A stretch of 37,815 nucleotides of DNA from Arachnia propionica (GCF_003932785.1 NZ_RQYT01000026.1:1-37815); one strand, 5' to 3'. Positions 24,432 to 33,442 are shown, counted from the stretch's first letter. The notes: a model not told the origin generated them from the letters alone. Program-made: numbers and translations.

Positions 24432-24826
24432 GACAACTGCACCTGCCGCACATCCGTGTGAACGAAGTCGTCGCCGACGAACAACAGCGGCTCGTCGAGG
24501 TCGATGGCCAGCGCGTACGAGAAGCAGTCACCCATGTTCAACCGCGCGGGCGACCCGGAACCCGGCCCGTAACGACGGTGCGCCATCCTGGCGATCCGCG
24601 CCTGGGACACCGACAGCGGGACGAAGACGATGCCGAGACCATCGATCAGCGCATCGAGTCGATTGTGGTTCTCCTTGGACAATCGACGATCCGCGACCAC
24701 TCCCAGCTCAACCCATGTCGCGGCCGACATGTGAAGCCTGCTTACGGCGTTGAGCTTCTCCCCGAACTTCTCATACCCCGGTTCCTTCAGGGTGAGGGCA
24801 ATCATCACGGAGGAATCCACGATCAT
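24428..24826 (-). CDS. vapC: VapC-like PIN-domain toxin
   Basis: A 132-aa PIN-domain ribonuclease. The expected acidic residues are visible: MIVDSSVMIALTLKEPGYEKF (Asp4), a central Glu in SAATWVELGVV, and NMGDCFSYALA and FVGDDF toward the C-terminus. The ATG at 24826 overlaps the vapB stop (ATGA), and its stop overlaps the dciA start (GTGA). Toxins of this family cleave tRNA or rRNA; the target here is unknown. Alternative: a PIN protein without toxin activity. Confidence 0.85.
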   Translation of the reverse strand: MIVDSSVMIALTLKEPGYEKFGEKLNAVSRLHMSAATWVELGVVADRRLSKENHNRLDALIDGLGIVFVPLSVSQARIARMAHRRYGPGSGSPARLNMGDCFSYALAIDLDEPLLFVGDDFVHTDVRQVQLS

Positions 24827-25080
24827 CGCGGAAGTCCATCCTCGTCATAGATCTCCCGATCGACGTTGCGAAGGGCCTCGCGTTCCTCGTCGGTCATGCT
24901 GTCATGGATCTCGTTGACGATCGCCATGATCCGTTCGTACCGTTCCGCCCTGCGCTGCTCCTCGCTGTGCAGCAGTTCCTGCAGGGCTCTCTCGATCACG
25001 TCGACCTGGGTGGTGTTGAACCGTTCGGCGGCTTCGCGCGCCAGGTCGCACACTCTCTGGTTCTTGATGTTGAGCGCCAT
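24823..25080 (-). CDS. vapB: VapB-like antitoxin (Psk-type transcription factor family)
   Basis: An 85-aa protein opening MALNIKNQRVCDLAREAAERF, the signature of PSK_trans_fac/VapB antitoxins, followed by an HTH-like/ribbon segment and a highly charged toxin-binding C-terminus (MTDEEREALRNVDREIYDEDG). Located 30 bp after recF and overlapping vapC by ATGA. Confidence 0.85.
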   Translation of the reverse strand: MALNIKNQRVCDLAREAAERFNTTQVDVIERALQELLHSEEQRRAERYERIMAIVNEIHDSMTDEEREALRNVDREIYDEDGLPR

Positions 25081-25110
25081 GAAGAGATTTTACACCCTCG
25101 AAAACAGGGA

Positions 25111-26268
25111 TTACACCCGCTGCTCCGGGTCGATCCCGACGGTGCCCGCGTCGACCCGGAACCGTCGGGCCGACGGGAAATCCGGCACATCCGCGCCGAC
25201 GGCGGCCGTGATGAGGACCTGCTCCGCATCCGCGATCGCCCCCGCCAGCCGCTCCCGACGGGCGGTGTCCAGCTCCGCGAACACGTCGTCGAGGACCAGC
25301 ACCGGCTCCGTGCCGTCGTCCCGGACCAGGGCGAACCCACCCAGCTTCAACGCCAGCGCCAACGACCACGACTCCCCGTGCGAGGCGTACCCCTTCGCCG
25401 GCAGCTCGCCGATGGACAGGTCGACGTCGTCGCGCTGCGGACCGACGAGGGTCACCCCGCGCGCGATCTCGTCGCGGCGCCTCTCCTCCATCGCGGCGAG
25501 CAGCCGCCCCTCGAGCGCCCCCCGCACGTCGTCGGCGGGGATGCCCTGCAGGTCCAGGGAGGTCTTGTAGTGGGCGGCGATGACGTTGTTGACGGGCGCG
25601 ATCGTGCCGTAGGCGGCGACGGCGTGCGGCAGGACGTCGGCGAGGGTGTCGAGTCGCGCGTGGAGCAGCTCGGCACCGATCCGGGCGAGGGCCTCGTTCC
25701 ACGCCTGCAACGTCACCTCCTCCTCCGGCTGCGCCTGCCGCTGCGACCGACCCGACATGGCCTTGAGCAGCGAGTTGCGCTGCCTGAGGATCTTGTCCAG
25801 ATCCGAGCGCACCCCCGCCATCCGCGGCCACCGCGTGGTGACGAGGGTGTCGAGCCAGGCGCGTCGATCCGCCGGCTCCCCCCGGACGATCGCGAGGTCC
25901 ATCGGGGAGAACACGACGGTGCGGAGCGCGCCGACGAGCTCCCGCGGGCGGGGGAGCGGCACCCGGTTCAGCCGCGCGACATTGCTGCGGCCGTGGGTGA
26001 CCTCGAGTTCCAGGTGGATGAGACGTTCGTCCTCGCGGCTCGCCTGGACCCGGGCCCTGAGGATCGCCGACTCGGCCCCGGCCCGGATGAGGGGGGCGGT
26101 GCCGGAGACGCGGTGCGAGGACATCGTCGACAGGTACTCCACCGCCTCGACGAGGTTCGTCTTGCCCTGCCCGTTGGCACCCACGAACACGTTGACCCCC
26201 GCGACGAGGTCCAGCTCGGCGGCCGTGTAGTTGCGGAAATCCGTGACGGACAGATGGGTGACGAACAT
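25111..26268 (-). CDS. recF: DNA replication and repair protein RecF
   Basis: A 385-aa SMC-like ATPase that loads RecA at gaps with RecO and RecR. Visible: FVTHLSVTDFRNYTAAELDL, Walker A GANGQGKTNLVEAVEYL, the RecF motif VRGEPADRRAWLD, signature GVTLVGPQRDDV, and Walker B LVLDDVFAELD. Length is typical. Downstream of dnaN, separated by one small gene. Confidence 0.97.
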   Translation of the reverse strand: MFVTHLSVTDFRNYTAAELDLVAGVNVFVGANGQGKTNLVEAVEYLSTMSSHRVSGTAPLIRAGAESAILRARVQASREDERLIHLELEVTHGRSNVARLNRVPLPRPRELVGALRTVVFSPMDLAIVRGEPADRRAWLDTLVTTRWPRMAGVRSDLDKILRQRNSLLKAMSGRSQRQAQPEEEVTLQAWNEALARIGAELLHARLDTLADVLPHAVAAYGTIAPVNNVIAAHYKTSLDLQGIPADDVRGALEGRLLAAMEERRRDEIARGVTLVGPQRDDVDLSIGELPAKGYASHGESWSLALALKLGGFALVRDDGTEPVLVLDDVFAELDTARRERLAGAIADAEQVLITAAVGADVPDFPSARRFRVDAGTVGIDPEQRV

Positions 26269-26358
26269 CGTCGTCGATCCTACGGCAGCCGGTACGGGGC
26301 CGGGAACGACGATCGCCGGACAGGCCCTGGCCCACCCGGCGATCGCTCACACACCCAC

Positions 26359-26559
26359 TCAGTGCTGCGGCGGATTCTCCTGGTTCTTCTTCGACATGAT
26401 GCCGAACAGCACCAGCACGACACCGACCACACCGAGGCCGATACCCAGCCACGGCTGGAAGTCGTCCGCCCACGACAGGAGCTTGAACTCCATGTTGAAC
26501 TGCTCGAGGATGAGCGAGCCGAAACCGAGGATGATGAAGAGGACGCCTATGGAACCCAT
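26359..26559 (-). CDS. 66-aa two-span membrane protein between dnaN and recF
   Basis: A small protein with helices GVLFIILGFGSLILEQ and WLGIGLGVVGVVLVLFGIM, and a basic/polar tail SKKNQENPPQH. The ATG at 26559 has GAAAGG upstream. Function unknown; its place in the origin operon suggests it is expressed with dnaN and recF. Confidence 0.75.
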   Translation of the reverse strand: MGSIGVLFIILGFGSLILEQFNMEFKLLSWADDFQPWLGIGLGVVGVVLVLFGIMSKKNQENPPQH

Positions 26560-26605
26560 GGTTTACCTTTCGTCAGACTGTTCCTCACCCTACGTCGGGC
26601 AGGGG

Positions 26606-27766
26606 TCAGTTCGGAAGCCTCATCAGCATGATGACGTGGCGGTAGTCGAGCAGCTGGTCACCATCGATCGTTGCCAACCCCGTGATGAGGCAGGGCTTCC
26701 CGGCCTGCGTGAAGGCGAAGTGCGCGTACGGCGCGTCGAGGGCCCCCAGCGCGTCGAGCAGGTACTGCGGGTTGAACCCGGCCGCGGTGATCGACTGCTC
26801 GTCACCGACGACGTCGACCTGCGCCTCGATGGCCTCGGAGGCGTGCGCCTGGTCGCCGGTGGCGGCCTCCAGCGCGACGTGGTCGGACTCGATGATCATC
26901 CGCAGCGGGGTGTTGCGCTCAGCGACGAGGGAGACGCGCTTCACGGCGGCCAGCAGCTCGGCCGTGGCCACCCGCACCGTCACGGTGCCGACGACGTCCA
27001 TGAGGTGCCGCACCTTCGGGAACGCCTGGTTCAGCAGGCGAGTGGTGGCCTCGCGTCGGCTCTTCGCGCCCTCACCGATGAATCCGACGAGCCCCTCACC
27101 CTCTGACTGGGTGGTGGACAGGGACACGGTGACGGTCTTGCCGGAGGTCAGCGACTTCGCGGTGTCCGCGAGCACCCGGCCCGGGACCAGCACCGCGCCC
27201 TCGATGTCGGGCGACGACGGTGCCCACGTCAGCTCCTTCAGCGCCATGCGGTAGCGGTCCGTGGCCAGCAGCGACAGCTGGTCACCGTCGATCTCGACCC
27301 GCACCCCCGTGAAGACGTTGAGCAGCTCGTCGCGCCCGGCCGCGATGACCACCTGGCTGACGGCCTTCTCGAAGACGTTCGCGTCGACCTCGCCGGTGTG
27401 CGTGGGCATCTCGGGCAGGTTCGGGTACTCCTCGACGGGGAGGGTCTGGAGGTTGAACCGGGCGGAACCGCAGGTCAGCTCCACCTGGGTCTGGTCCGCG
27501 GTCATGTCGACGGGCTTGTTCGGCAGCTGCCGGGCGATCTCGTTGAGGAGCCGACCCGACACCAGCACGGTGCCCTCGTCGGTGACCTGGGCGGGCATGG
27601 TGACCTGCGCGGAGGTGGTGGAGTCGAAGCTCGACAGGGTCACCTCGTCGCCCTGCGCGGTCATGAGCAGGCCCGCGAGAATCGGCGCCGTGGGGCGATT
27701 CGGAAGGCTTCGGGCCACCCAGGCAACAGCGTCGGCAAGAGCGTCGCGCTCCACTCGGATCTTCAC
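26606..27766 (-). CDS. dnaN: DNA polymerase III sliding clamp (beta subunit)
   Basis: A 386-aa clamp with three repeated domains: MKIRVERDALADAVAWVARSLP, then NVFTGVRVEIDGDQLSLLATDRYRMA in the middle domain, and ending in HVIMLMRLP. The start is GTG at 27766, after AAGGGGACGAC. Between dnaN and dnaA lies an ABC transporter, which is unusual. Confidence 0.97.
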   Translation of the reverse strand: MKIRVERDALADAVAWVARSLPNRPTAPILAGLLMTAQGDEVTLSSFDSTTSAQVTMPAQVTDEGTVLVSGRLLNEIARQLPNKPVDMTADQTQVELTCGSARFNLQTLPVEEYPNLPEMPTHTGEVDANVFEKAVSQVVIAAGRDELLNVFTGVRVEIDGDQLSLLATDRYRMALKELTWAPSSPDIEGAVLVPGRVLADTAKSLTSGKTVTVSLSTTQSEGEGLVGFIGEGAKSRREATTRLLNQAFPKVRHLMDVVGTVTVRVATAELLAAVKRVSLVAERNTPLRMIIESDHVALEAATGDQAHASEAIEAQVDVVGDEQSITAAGFNPQYLLDALGALDAPYAHFAFTQAGKPCLITGLATIDGDQLLDYRHVIMLMRLPN

Positions 27767-27793
27767 GTCGTCCCCTTACGTCGATGACCAGCC

Positions 27794-27820
27794 ACCACGG
27801 CGTGGTCGCCTGACAATATA
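27794..27820 (-). promoter_or_regulatory. dnaN promoter -10 and leader palindrome
   Basis: -10 TATATT (complement of 27815-27820) lies about 50 nt before the GTG. The palindrome ACCACG-G-CGTGGT (27794-27806) follows just downstream of the likely start point. Confidence 0.45.
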
Positions 27821-27839
27821 CCGGTACGGCGGCGGCACC

Positions 27840-30386
27840 TCATTCCGTGGCGATGGAGTCGAGGACGTTCAGCCGGGAGGCGCGGCGGGCCGGGGCGATC
27901 GCGGCGATGACGCCGACCAGCCCCGCGACGACGACGAAGACGACGAGCTGCTGCCAGGGGATGCTGAGGACCTTGAGATCCGGGATGACCCGGACCAGCG
28001 CCCACCCGAACAGCAGCCCCAGCACGACGCCGAGTCCGGCCCCGAGGACCGCGACCGACACCGATTCGAGCCGCACCATCCGGCGCAGCTGACCCCGGGT
28101 GAGGCCGACGGCCCGCAGCAGCCCGATCTCGCGGGTGCGTTCCATCACCGAGAGGCTGAGCGTGTTGACGATGCCGAGCACCGAGATGACGATGGCCAGC
28201 GCCAGGAGCGCGTAGATGATCCCGAGGAGGGTGTTGAACTGGGCGAGCCTCTCGTTGATGTACTCGTCGTTGTCGACGACGGAGACGAGCGGGTACTCGG
28301 CGGTCGCGTCGACGAGGGCCTGCTTCACGGCGGCCCGGTCGGCGCCGTCGCTCACCTTGACCTTGACGGTGGAGAACTGCTGGGCGTCGCCGATGCGGGG
28401 GAAGGTGGCGGAATTGGTGACCAGTTTCGGGACGTCCTGGGGGGCGTTCTCCTCGTCGAAGACCCCCGTGACGAGCAATTCCACGGGCTGGCCGTCGATG
28501 CCGGGGACGGTGAACACCTTGCCCATCGGCAGGTCGAGTTCCCGGGAGAGCCGGTGGTCGATGAGGACGGAGCCCTCGACCTCCAGCAGCTCCCCGGCCA
28601 GCACCTCGAGCGCATTGCCGTCCCGGAGTCCATCGACGCTGGTGCCCATGATCGGTTCCGGGTCGCCGTCGCCGAGCTTCAGCGCGGAGTGCGAGTAGGT
28701 CCACACCTTCTCCACCCCGTCGATGCCCTCGAGGCCCGCCACGTCGACGTGGAACGGTTGGAAGTTGACGGGGGTGAGGAGGTGGTCGCCGCGCTGGTCG
28801 GCGGTCAGCGAGGCGCGGAACGACGCGGTGGTCGTGGCGGCGAGGATCGCGACGGTGCTGACCAGGGTCAGGCCGATCATGAGGGTCGCGGCGGTGGCGG
28901 CGGTGCGTCGCGGCTGTCGTGACGCGTTGCGGCTGGCCATGCGGCCGATCTCCCCGAAGAGCAGCTGCCCGACCCTCCCGCAGAGCCACAGGATCGGAGC
29001 GCCGAGCGCGGCCGCCGACAGCACCGCACCGACGAGGACGGCGACGGCCCCGCACGCCACCCACCACAGCCGCTGCGGCACGTCGAGGAACACCCCGCAG
29101 ACGATCCCGGCGATCCCCAGCTGCACCAGGCCGAGGCCGAACCAGGCGGGCAGTCCGATGCCCTCGACGGTGGTGGCGGCCGCCTGGGTCATCGCCTCGA
29201 CGGGGCGGGTGCGGGAGGCGCGGATGGCCGGAAGCAGCGCCGCGATGACGGTGATGACCACCGCCAGGACGTAGGAGATGACGATGGTCTGCCAGGTGAG
29301 CTGGGGCTGGGTCGAGCCCAGCCCGATGCCGAACGCGTCGAGGACCCAGCGGATCAGCCAGGCCAGGCCATAGCCGGCACCGATGCCGACGGTGGCGCCG
29401 ATGACCGCCATGACCACCGCCTCCAGCAGCACCGCGGCCCGCACCTGGGATCGTTTCGCGCCGAGCGCCCGGAACAGCGCCAGTTCCCGGCTGCGCTGGG
29501 AGACGAGGATCGAGAAGGTGTTGAGGATGAGCAGCGACGCGACGAGCAGCGCGATGCCCGCGAAGACCAGCAGGAACGTGTTGACGAAGCCGAGCCGCAC
29601 GTCGAGCTGGTCGCGGATCTCCGCCACGACCTTGGTGCCGTCCTTCGCCTCGAAGCCCTCCGGGAGCAGCGCCTGGATCCGCTCCGCGACGGCGGCCCGG
29701 TCCGCCCCCGAGCCGGTCTGGATCCACACCCCGGTGTAGCCGTCGATCCCGCCCAGGGCCAGCTGCTGCATGGCCGCGACGGTGAAGAACAGGTAGGCGG
29801 CGCCGGAGGTCGCGCCGTCGCCGTAGGTCGCGGTGCCGACGACGAGGTACTCGCGCACCCCGTCGCGGGGGGTCGCGATCCGGATGCGGTCGCCCAGCGC
29901 ATGCCCGGAGCGGGTGAGGGTGCCGGGGTCGAGGGCCACCTCGTCGTCGGCCTGCGGTGCCCTCCCGTCGAGGACCCGCATCCCGACGACCCCCTCCATG
30001 GCGGGGATGTCGTCGAAGTTGATGGCAATGCCGGGGGCACCGCCGAGGGTGACGACGCGGCCGTCGCGGTTGAGCGGGTACACCGACGGGTGGGTGACGA
30101 GCCCCGCCACCCGCTCCACGCCGTCGACGGCGGCGATCTCGTCGATCACGGACGGTTCGATCATCACCGCCTGGGATCGCACGCCGTTGCCGAGGTCCAG
30201 GGAGCCGCCGAGGAGGACGTTGACGTCGCCGACGCTGGAGGAGAGCATCTGCCGGTAGGTCGAGCCGAGGAGCTGCGTGAACAGCAGCGACCCGGTGACG
30301 AAGGTGATCCCGAGGACGATCGACAGCGCGCTCATGAGCAGCCGGATCTTCCGGCTCATGAGGGACTTCCAGGCGGCGCGGAGCAT
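27840..30386 (-). CDS. MacB/FtsX-type ABC transporter permease
   Basis: An 848-aa permease with two FtsX domains. An N-terminal helix (residues about 15-37, IRLLMSALSIVLGITFVTGSLLF) and a large extracytoplasmic domain precede the first helix bundle (VNTFLLVFAGIALLVASLLILNTF; LFRALGAKRSQVR). A second bundle and extracytoplasmic domain follow, with AFG/LLRAVGLTRGQLRRMVRLESV and the terminal ARRASRLNVLDSIATE. The ATG at 30386 lies two bases after the ATPase stop. This family does mechanotransmission or lipid/peptide export; the substrate is unknown. Its insertion between dnaA and dnaN is unusual. Confidence 0.9.
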   Translation of the reverse strand: MLRAAWKSLMSRKIRLLMSALSIVLGITFVTGSLLFTQLLGSTYRQMLSSSVGDVNVLLGGSLDLGNGVRSQAVMIEPSVIDEIAAVDGVERVAGLVTHPSVYPLNRDGRVVTLGGAPGIAINFDDIPAMEGVVGMRVLDGRAPQADDEVALDPGTLTRSGHALGDRIRIATPRDGVREYLVVGTATYGDGATSGAAYLFFTVAAMQQLALGGIDGYTGVWIQTGSGADRAAVAERIQALLPEGFEAKDGTKVVAEIRDQLDVRLGFVNTFLLVFAGIALLVASLLILNTFSILVSQRSRELALFRALGAKRSQVRAAVLLEAVVMAVIGATVGIGAGYGLAWLIRWVLDAFGIGLGSTQPQLTWQTIVISYVLAVVITVIAALLPAIRASRTRPVEAMTQAAATTVEGIGLPAWFGLGLVQLGIAGIVCGVFLDVPQRLWWVACGAVAVLVGAVLSAAALGAPILWLCGRVGQLLFGEIGRMASRNASRQPRRTAATAATLMIGLTLVSTVAILAATTTASFRASLTADQRGDHLLTPVNFQPFHVDVAGLEGIDGVEKVWTYSHSALKLGDGDPEPIMGTSVDGLRDGNALEVLAGELLEVEGSVLIDHRLSRELDLPMGKVFTVPGIDGQPVELLVTGVFDEENAPQDVPKLVTNSATFPRIGDAQQFSTVKVKVSDGADRAAVKQALVDATAEYPLVSVVDNDEYINERLAQFNTLLGIIYALLALAIVISVLGIVNTLSLSVMERTREIGLLRAVGLTRGQLRRMVRLESVSVAVLGAGLGVVLGLLFGWALVRVIPDLKVLSIPWQQLVVFVVVAGLVGVIAAIAPARRASRLNVLDSIATE

Positions 30387-30388
30387 GC

Positions 30389-31279
30389 TCAGTCCTGGAT
30401 GGCTCGACGGGGTGCGCTCATCTCCGCCTCGGTCTCGGGTTCGATCCTGCCGCTCGGCGGCGGCTGGAAGGCGCCGTCCCGGAAGAAGGGTTCGGATGTC
30501 GCGTGACGGCCCGGGTTCGTGCTGGGGCCGTCGTCGAACTGGTCGGGCCGGTGGCGCGGGTAGATGCGGGACATGGCGTGGAGGAGCTGCTCCTGGGATG
30601 CGCCGCGACGCTCGTCGACGATGCGGCCGTCGGAGAGGAAGACGGCGCGGTCGGCGTAGCTGGCAGCCAGCGCGTCGTGGGTGACCATGACGATGGTCTG
30701 GCCGAACAGGTCCACGGAGCGACGCAGGAAGGTGAGCACCTCGGCGGCGGAGGTGGAGTCGAGGTTGCCGGTGGGCTCGTCGGCGAAGATGATGTCCGGC
30801 CGGTTCATCAGGGCCCTGGCGCAGGCCACCCGTTGCTGCTGGCCGCCGGAGAGCTGGTGGGGTTTGTGGGTGAGGCGGTCCCCGAGGCCGAGGACCTCGA
30901 TGATCTGGTCGAACCACCGCTTGTCCACCTTGCGACCTGCAATGGCCAGCGGCAACACGATGTTCTCGCGTGCGGTGAGGGTCGGGACGAGGTTGAAGGC
31001 CTGGAAGATGAAGCCGATGCGGTCGCGTCGCAGCTTGGTCAGGGGGGTGTCCTTGAGGGTGGCGACGTCGACGTCGCCGATGTGGACGCTGCCGGAGGTG
31101 GGGGAGTCGAGGGCGGCGAGCAGGTGCATGAGCGTCGACTTGCCCGAACCGGACGGTCCCATGATGGCGGTGAACTCCCGCGAGTGGACGATGAAGTCGA
31201 CATCATCGAGGGCGACGACCGTCGCGCTCCCGGAACCGTAGGTCTTGCGGAGCTTGACTGCCTTCGCTGCGATGGTCAC
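30389..31279 (-). CDS. MacB-type ABC transporter ATP-binding protein
   Basis: A 296-aa ATPase of the LolD/MacB class: Walker A GPSGSGKST, Q-loop GFIFQAFNLVPTLTARENI, signature LSGGQQQR, Walker B DIIFADEPTGNLDS, switch VTHD. The C-terminal 55 residues are a Pro/Glu-rich extension after YPRHRPDQF that is not part of the usual domain. GTG 31279 is preferred: the extended -10 TGG-TAGCTT lies 7 nt upstream, giving a leaderless mRNA; a TTG at 31288 is the alternative. Confidence 0.9.
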   Translation of the reverse strand: MTIAAKAVKLRKTYGSGSATVVALDDVDFIVHSREFTAIMGPSGSGKSTLMHLLAALDSPTSGSVHIGDVDVATLKDTPLTKLRRDRIGFIFQAFNLVPTLTARENIVLPLAIAGRKVDKRWFDQIIEVLGLGDRLTHKPHQLSGGQQQRVACARALMNRPDIIFADEPTGNLDSTSAAEVLTFLRRSVDLFGQTIVMVTHDALAASYADRAVFLSDGRIVDERRGASQEQLLHAMSRIYPRHRPDQFDDGPSTNPGRHATSEPFFRDGAFQPPPSGRIEPETEAEMSAPRRAIQD

Positions 31280-31734
31280 AAGGGCCAAGCTACCAGCGAG
31301 AGGCAGCAGCCGACCGGGTCCCCGGTTCCACAGTCGGTGACTTTGAGTCTTGATGTGTAATTACATCCTCGTCTCAGTAGTAGGCCCTGTGGATCCTGTG
31401 GGAAACCATCATCGACGCTTGTCGCGTCGGTTTGGGGGGTGTGGAACGGCTGTGGGTGAGTCGTAAATCACATGGTGAGGATTTGTGGGTTGTCGAGCAG
31501 AAGGACGGCATCCACCCGCTGTCCACCGGGGCTGGGGACAACCTGCGGGAAGAAACGAGGCCTCCGACCCCACATGTTGGGGTTGGTCCCGGCTGCGGCG
31601 TCGGGCAGGAGCGAGGGGGCACGTGCCACGAGGGCGCGTGGTGAGGACGAGTCCGTTGTGGTCGCTCCGGTGATCCCTGGCCCGGACCTCCTCGACGGCC
31701 ACGACACAGAGCATTCTTCGTCGCCGCCCTTGGT

Positions 31735-31755
31735 CACGAATCGCCGTTCTGCTTC
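31735..31755. repeat. 21-bp direct repeat, copy 1
   Basis: Identical over 21 bases to 36795-36815; core ATCGCCGTTCTGCTTC. It lies just downstream of dnaA and is followed by a palindrome at 31755-31774. Confidence 0.7.
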
Positions 31756-31774
31756 GATGTCAGCGTTGACATCG
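31755..31774. terminator. Hairpin downstream of dnaA
   Basis: CGATGTCAGCGTTGACATCG has 8-bp arms and a 4-nt loop, about 110 bp after the dnaA stop. It could end dnaA transcription or be a protein site; no T-run. Confidence 0.4.
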
Positions 31775-31884
31775 GCGTCTCGCGGAAGCAAAGCGGCGGT
31801 TCGTGCTCGCGAAAGCAGCGGGCTGGAGTGCGCGATGCGGCGCCGAGGGAGGGGTCAGAGCGACGGTGACGCGGCGGCCCGGGC

Positions 31885-33246
31885 TCAGGACTGCTTGATG
31901 CGGTTGGTGAGCTCGGTCACCTGGTCGAACAGCTGCCGGTCCTCGCCCATGCGGGAGTCGATCTTGCGGACCGAGTGCATGACGGTGGAGTGGTCGCGTC
32001 CCCCGAACTGGGAGCCGATCTTCGGCAGCGACAGGTCCGTGAGCTCCCGGCACAGGTACATCGCGATCTGCCGGGCCCGCACCAGCGCGGCCACGCGGCT
32101 GGAACCGACCAGGTCCTCGCTGGAGATGGCGAAGTACTCGCAGGTGGCGGCGATGATGGAGTCGGCGTCGACGTGGGTGGCGCTGCCGTCGGGCATGAGA
32201 TCGGCGAGGACCTGTTCGCTCAGCTCCAGGGTGATCTCCTGGTGGTTGAGGCTCGCCAGCGCGGCGACGCGGGTCAGGGCACCCTCGAGCTCCCGGATGT
32301 TGCTCGTGATCCGCGACGCGATGAGCTCCAGCACCTCCGTGCCCGCGGTGAGACGCTGCGAGGCGGCCTTCTTCCGCAGGATCGCGATGCGCGTCTCGAG
32401 GTCGGGGGGTTGGATGTCGGTCATCAGCCCCCACTCGAAGCGCGACCGCAGCCTGGGCTCCAGCGCCTCCAGCAGCTTCGGCGGTCGATCCGAGGTCATC
32501 ACGATCTGCTTCTGCGCGTTGTGGAGGGTGTTGAAGGTGTGGAAGAACTCCTCCTGGGTCTGGATCTTCGCCTCGAGGAACTGGATGTCGTCGACCAGCA
32601 GGACGTCGACGTCGCGGTAGGCGCGGCGGAAGTCCGAGGCGCGGTTCTCCGAGATGGCGTTGATGAAGTCGTTGGTGAGTTCCTCCGTCGAGACGTACTT
32701 GACGCGGAGGGTGTCGTAGTAGCTGTTGACGTAGTGGCCGATGGCGTGGAGGAGATGGGTTTTCCCCAGGCCGGACGGGCCGTAGATCATGAGCGGGTTG
32801 TACGACTTGCCGGGCTGCTCGGCGACGGCGGCGGCAGCGGCGTGGGCGAACCGGTTGGACGATCCGGCGACGAACGACTCGAAGGTGTAGCGGGGGTTCA
32901 GCCGCAGGTCATGATTGACGGGGACATGCTTGCCACGCATGTCATCGTCATCCTGGGGGGTGCGTTCGGCGACGTCGGGTCCCGGCTGCGGGGGCTCCTC
33001 CTTGATCGACGGGTCGATCATGAACGCCAGGTAGGTGGGCGTCCTGGTCACGTCGGAGAGCTTGGCCTCGATGTCGGGGCGGAGTTTCGTCTCGATGCGT
33101 TCCCTGGTGGTCTCGTCGGAGACGGCCAGCATGAGCGTGCTCCCGTGCATCGCGAGGGGGCGGGTGCGGCGCAGCCACGCGCGCGAGGAGATCGGAACGT
33201 CGGCGACGATCCCCTCCCAGAGTTCGCTCAGCGACGGCACGGACAC
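31885..33246 (-). CDS. dnaA: Chromosomal replication initiator protein DnaA
   Basis: A 453-aa AAA+ initiator. Domain I is at about 1-80 ([14 protein letters not shown]) and a short acidic domain II at 80-110. Domain III has [15 protein letters not shown], Walker A GPSGLGKT (156-163) and Walker [11 protein letters not shown]. Domain IV carries the DNA-binding signature [14 protein letters not shown] 33246 is chosen because AGAGAGGAG lies 6 nt upstream. The frame stays open far upstream, across rpmH, rnpA and yidC on the other strand, but that part is antisense and not coding. Divergent from rpmH, with DnaA boxes between them. Confidence 0.97.
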   Translation of the reverse strand: MSVPSLSELWEGIVADVPISSRAWLRRTRPLAMHGSTLMLAVSDETTRERIETKLRPDIEAKLSDVTRTPTYLAFMIDPSIKEEPPQPGPDVAERTPQDDDDMRGKHVPVNHDLRLNPRYTFESFVAGSSNRFAHAAAAAVAEQPGKSYNPLMIYGPSGLGKTHLLHAIGHYVNSYYDTLRVKYVSTEELTNDFINAISENRASDFRRAYRDVDVLLVDDIQFLEAKIQTQEEFFHTFNTLHNAQKQIVMTSDRPPKLLEALEPRLRSRFEWGLMTDIQPPDLETRIAILRKKAASQRLTAGTEVLELIASRITSNIRELEGALTRVAALASLNHQEITLELSEQVLADLMPDGSATHVDADSIIAATCEYFAISSEDLVGSSRVAALVRARQIAMYLCRELTDLSLPKIGSQFGGRDHSTVMHSVRKIDSRMGEDRQLFDQVTELTNRIKQS

Positions 33247-33299
33247 GAGCGACTCCTCTCTGACCAGCACGTTCGGACCCGTGGGGACCGTCCCCCACG

Positions 33300-33372
33300 A
33301 AATCCACAAAGTTGTCCACAGGAGGGTACAACTCCCCCACCCATCACGTCGACGTGCTGATGCTGTGGAAAA
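33300..33372. promoter_or_regulatory. DnaA boxes upstream of dnaA
   Basis: TTGTCCACA at 33312-33320 matches the actinobacterial consensus exactly. AAATCCACA at 33300-33308 and the inverted TGTGGAAAA at 33364-33372 are near matches. They lie in the 384-bp dnaA/rpmH space and probably mediate DnaA autoregulation or form part of the origin. Confidence 0.7.
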
Positions 33373-33442
33373 GCTCGCCGCGCAAGAACAGAAACTAGTC
33401 GGTTCCAGGGCCTCCCGCAAGGTAGTCGGAGCGGCTTCGAGT

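Larger units (their letters stand above)
31280..31884. other. dnaA-downstream intergenic region, candidate oriC
   Basis: About 600 bp with no credible gene. Degenerate DnaA boxes cluster at 31324-31332, 31388-31396 (TGTGGATCC), 31397-31405 (TGTGGGAAA), 31440-31448, 31451-31459, 31484-31492, 31519-31527 (CTGTCCACC) and 31533-31541 (TGGGGACAA, one base from the consensus). A short AT-richer segment with the palindrome TGTAATTACA lies near 31356. In actinobacteria oriC usually lies between dnaA and dnaN; here the ABC transporter separates the two, and this is the dnaA side. No parS and no promoter of a further gene is clear. Confidence 0.6.

Noticed and set aside
24904-26631. 575-codon plus-strand frame opposite recF
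   Set aside because: Shadow of recF; low-complexity Arg/Gly/Asp sequence without a start site.
27767-27839. oriC between dnaN and the ABC permease
   Set aside because: Only 73 bp, with a promoter and no DnaA box.
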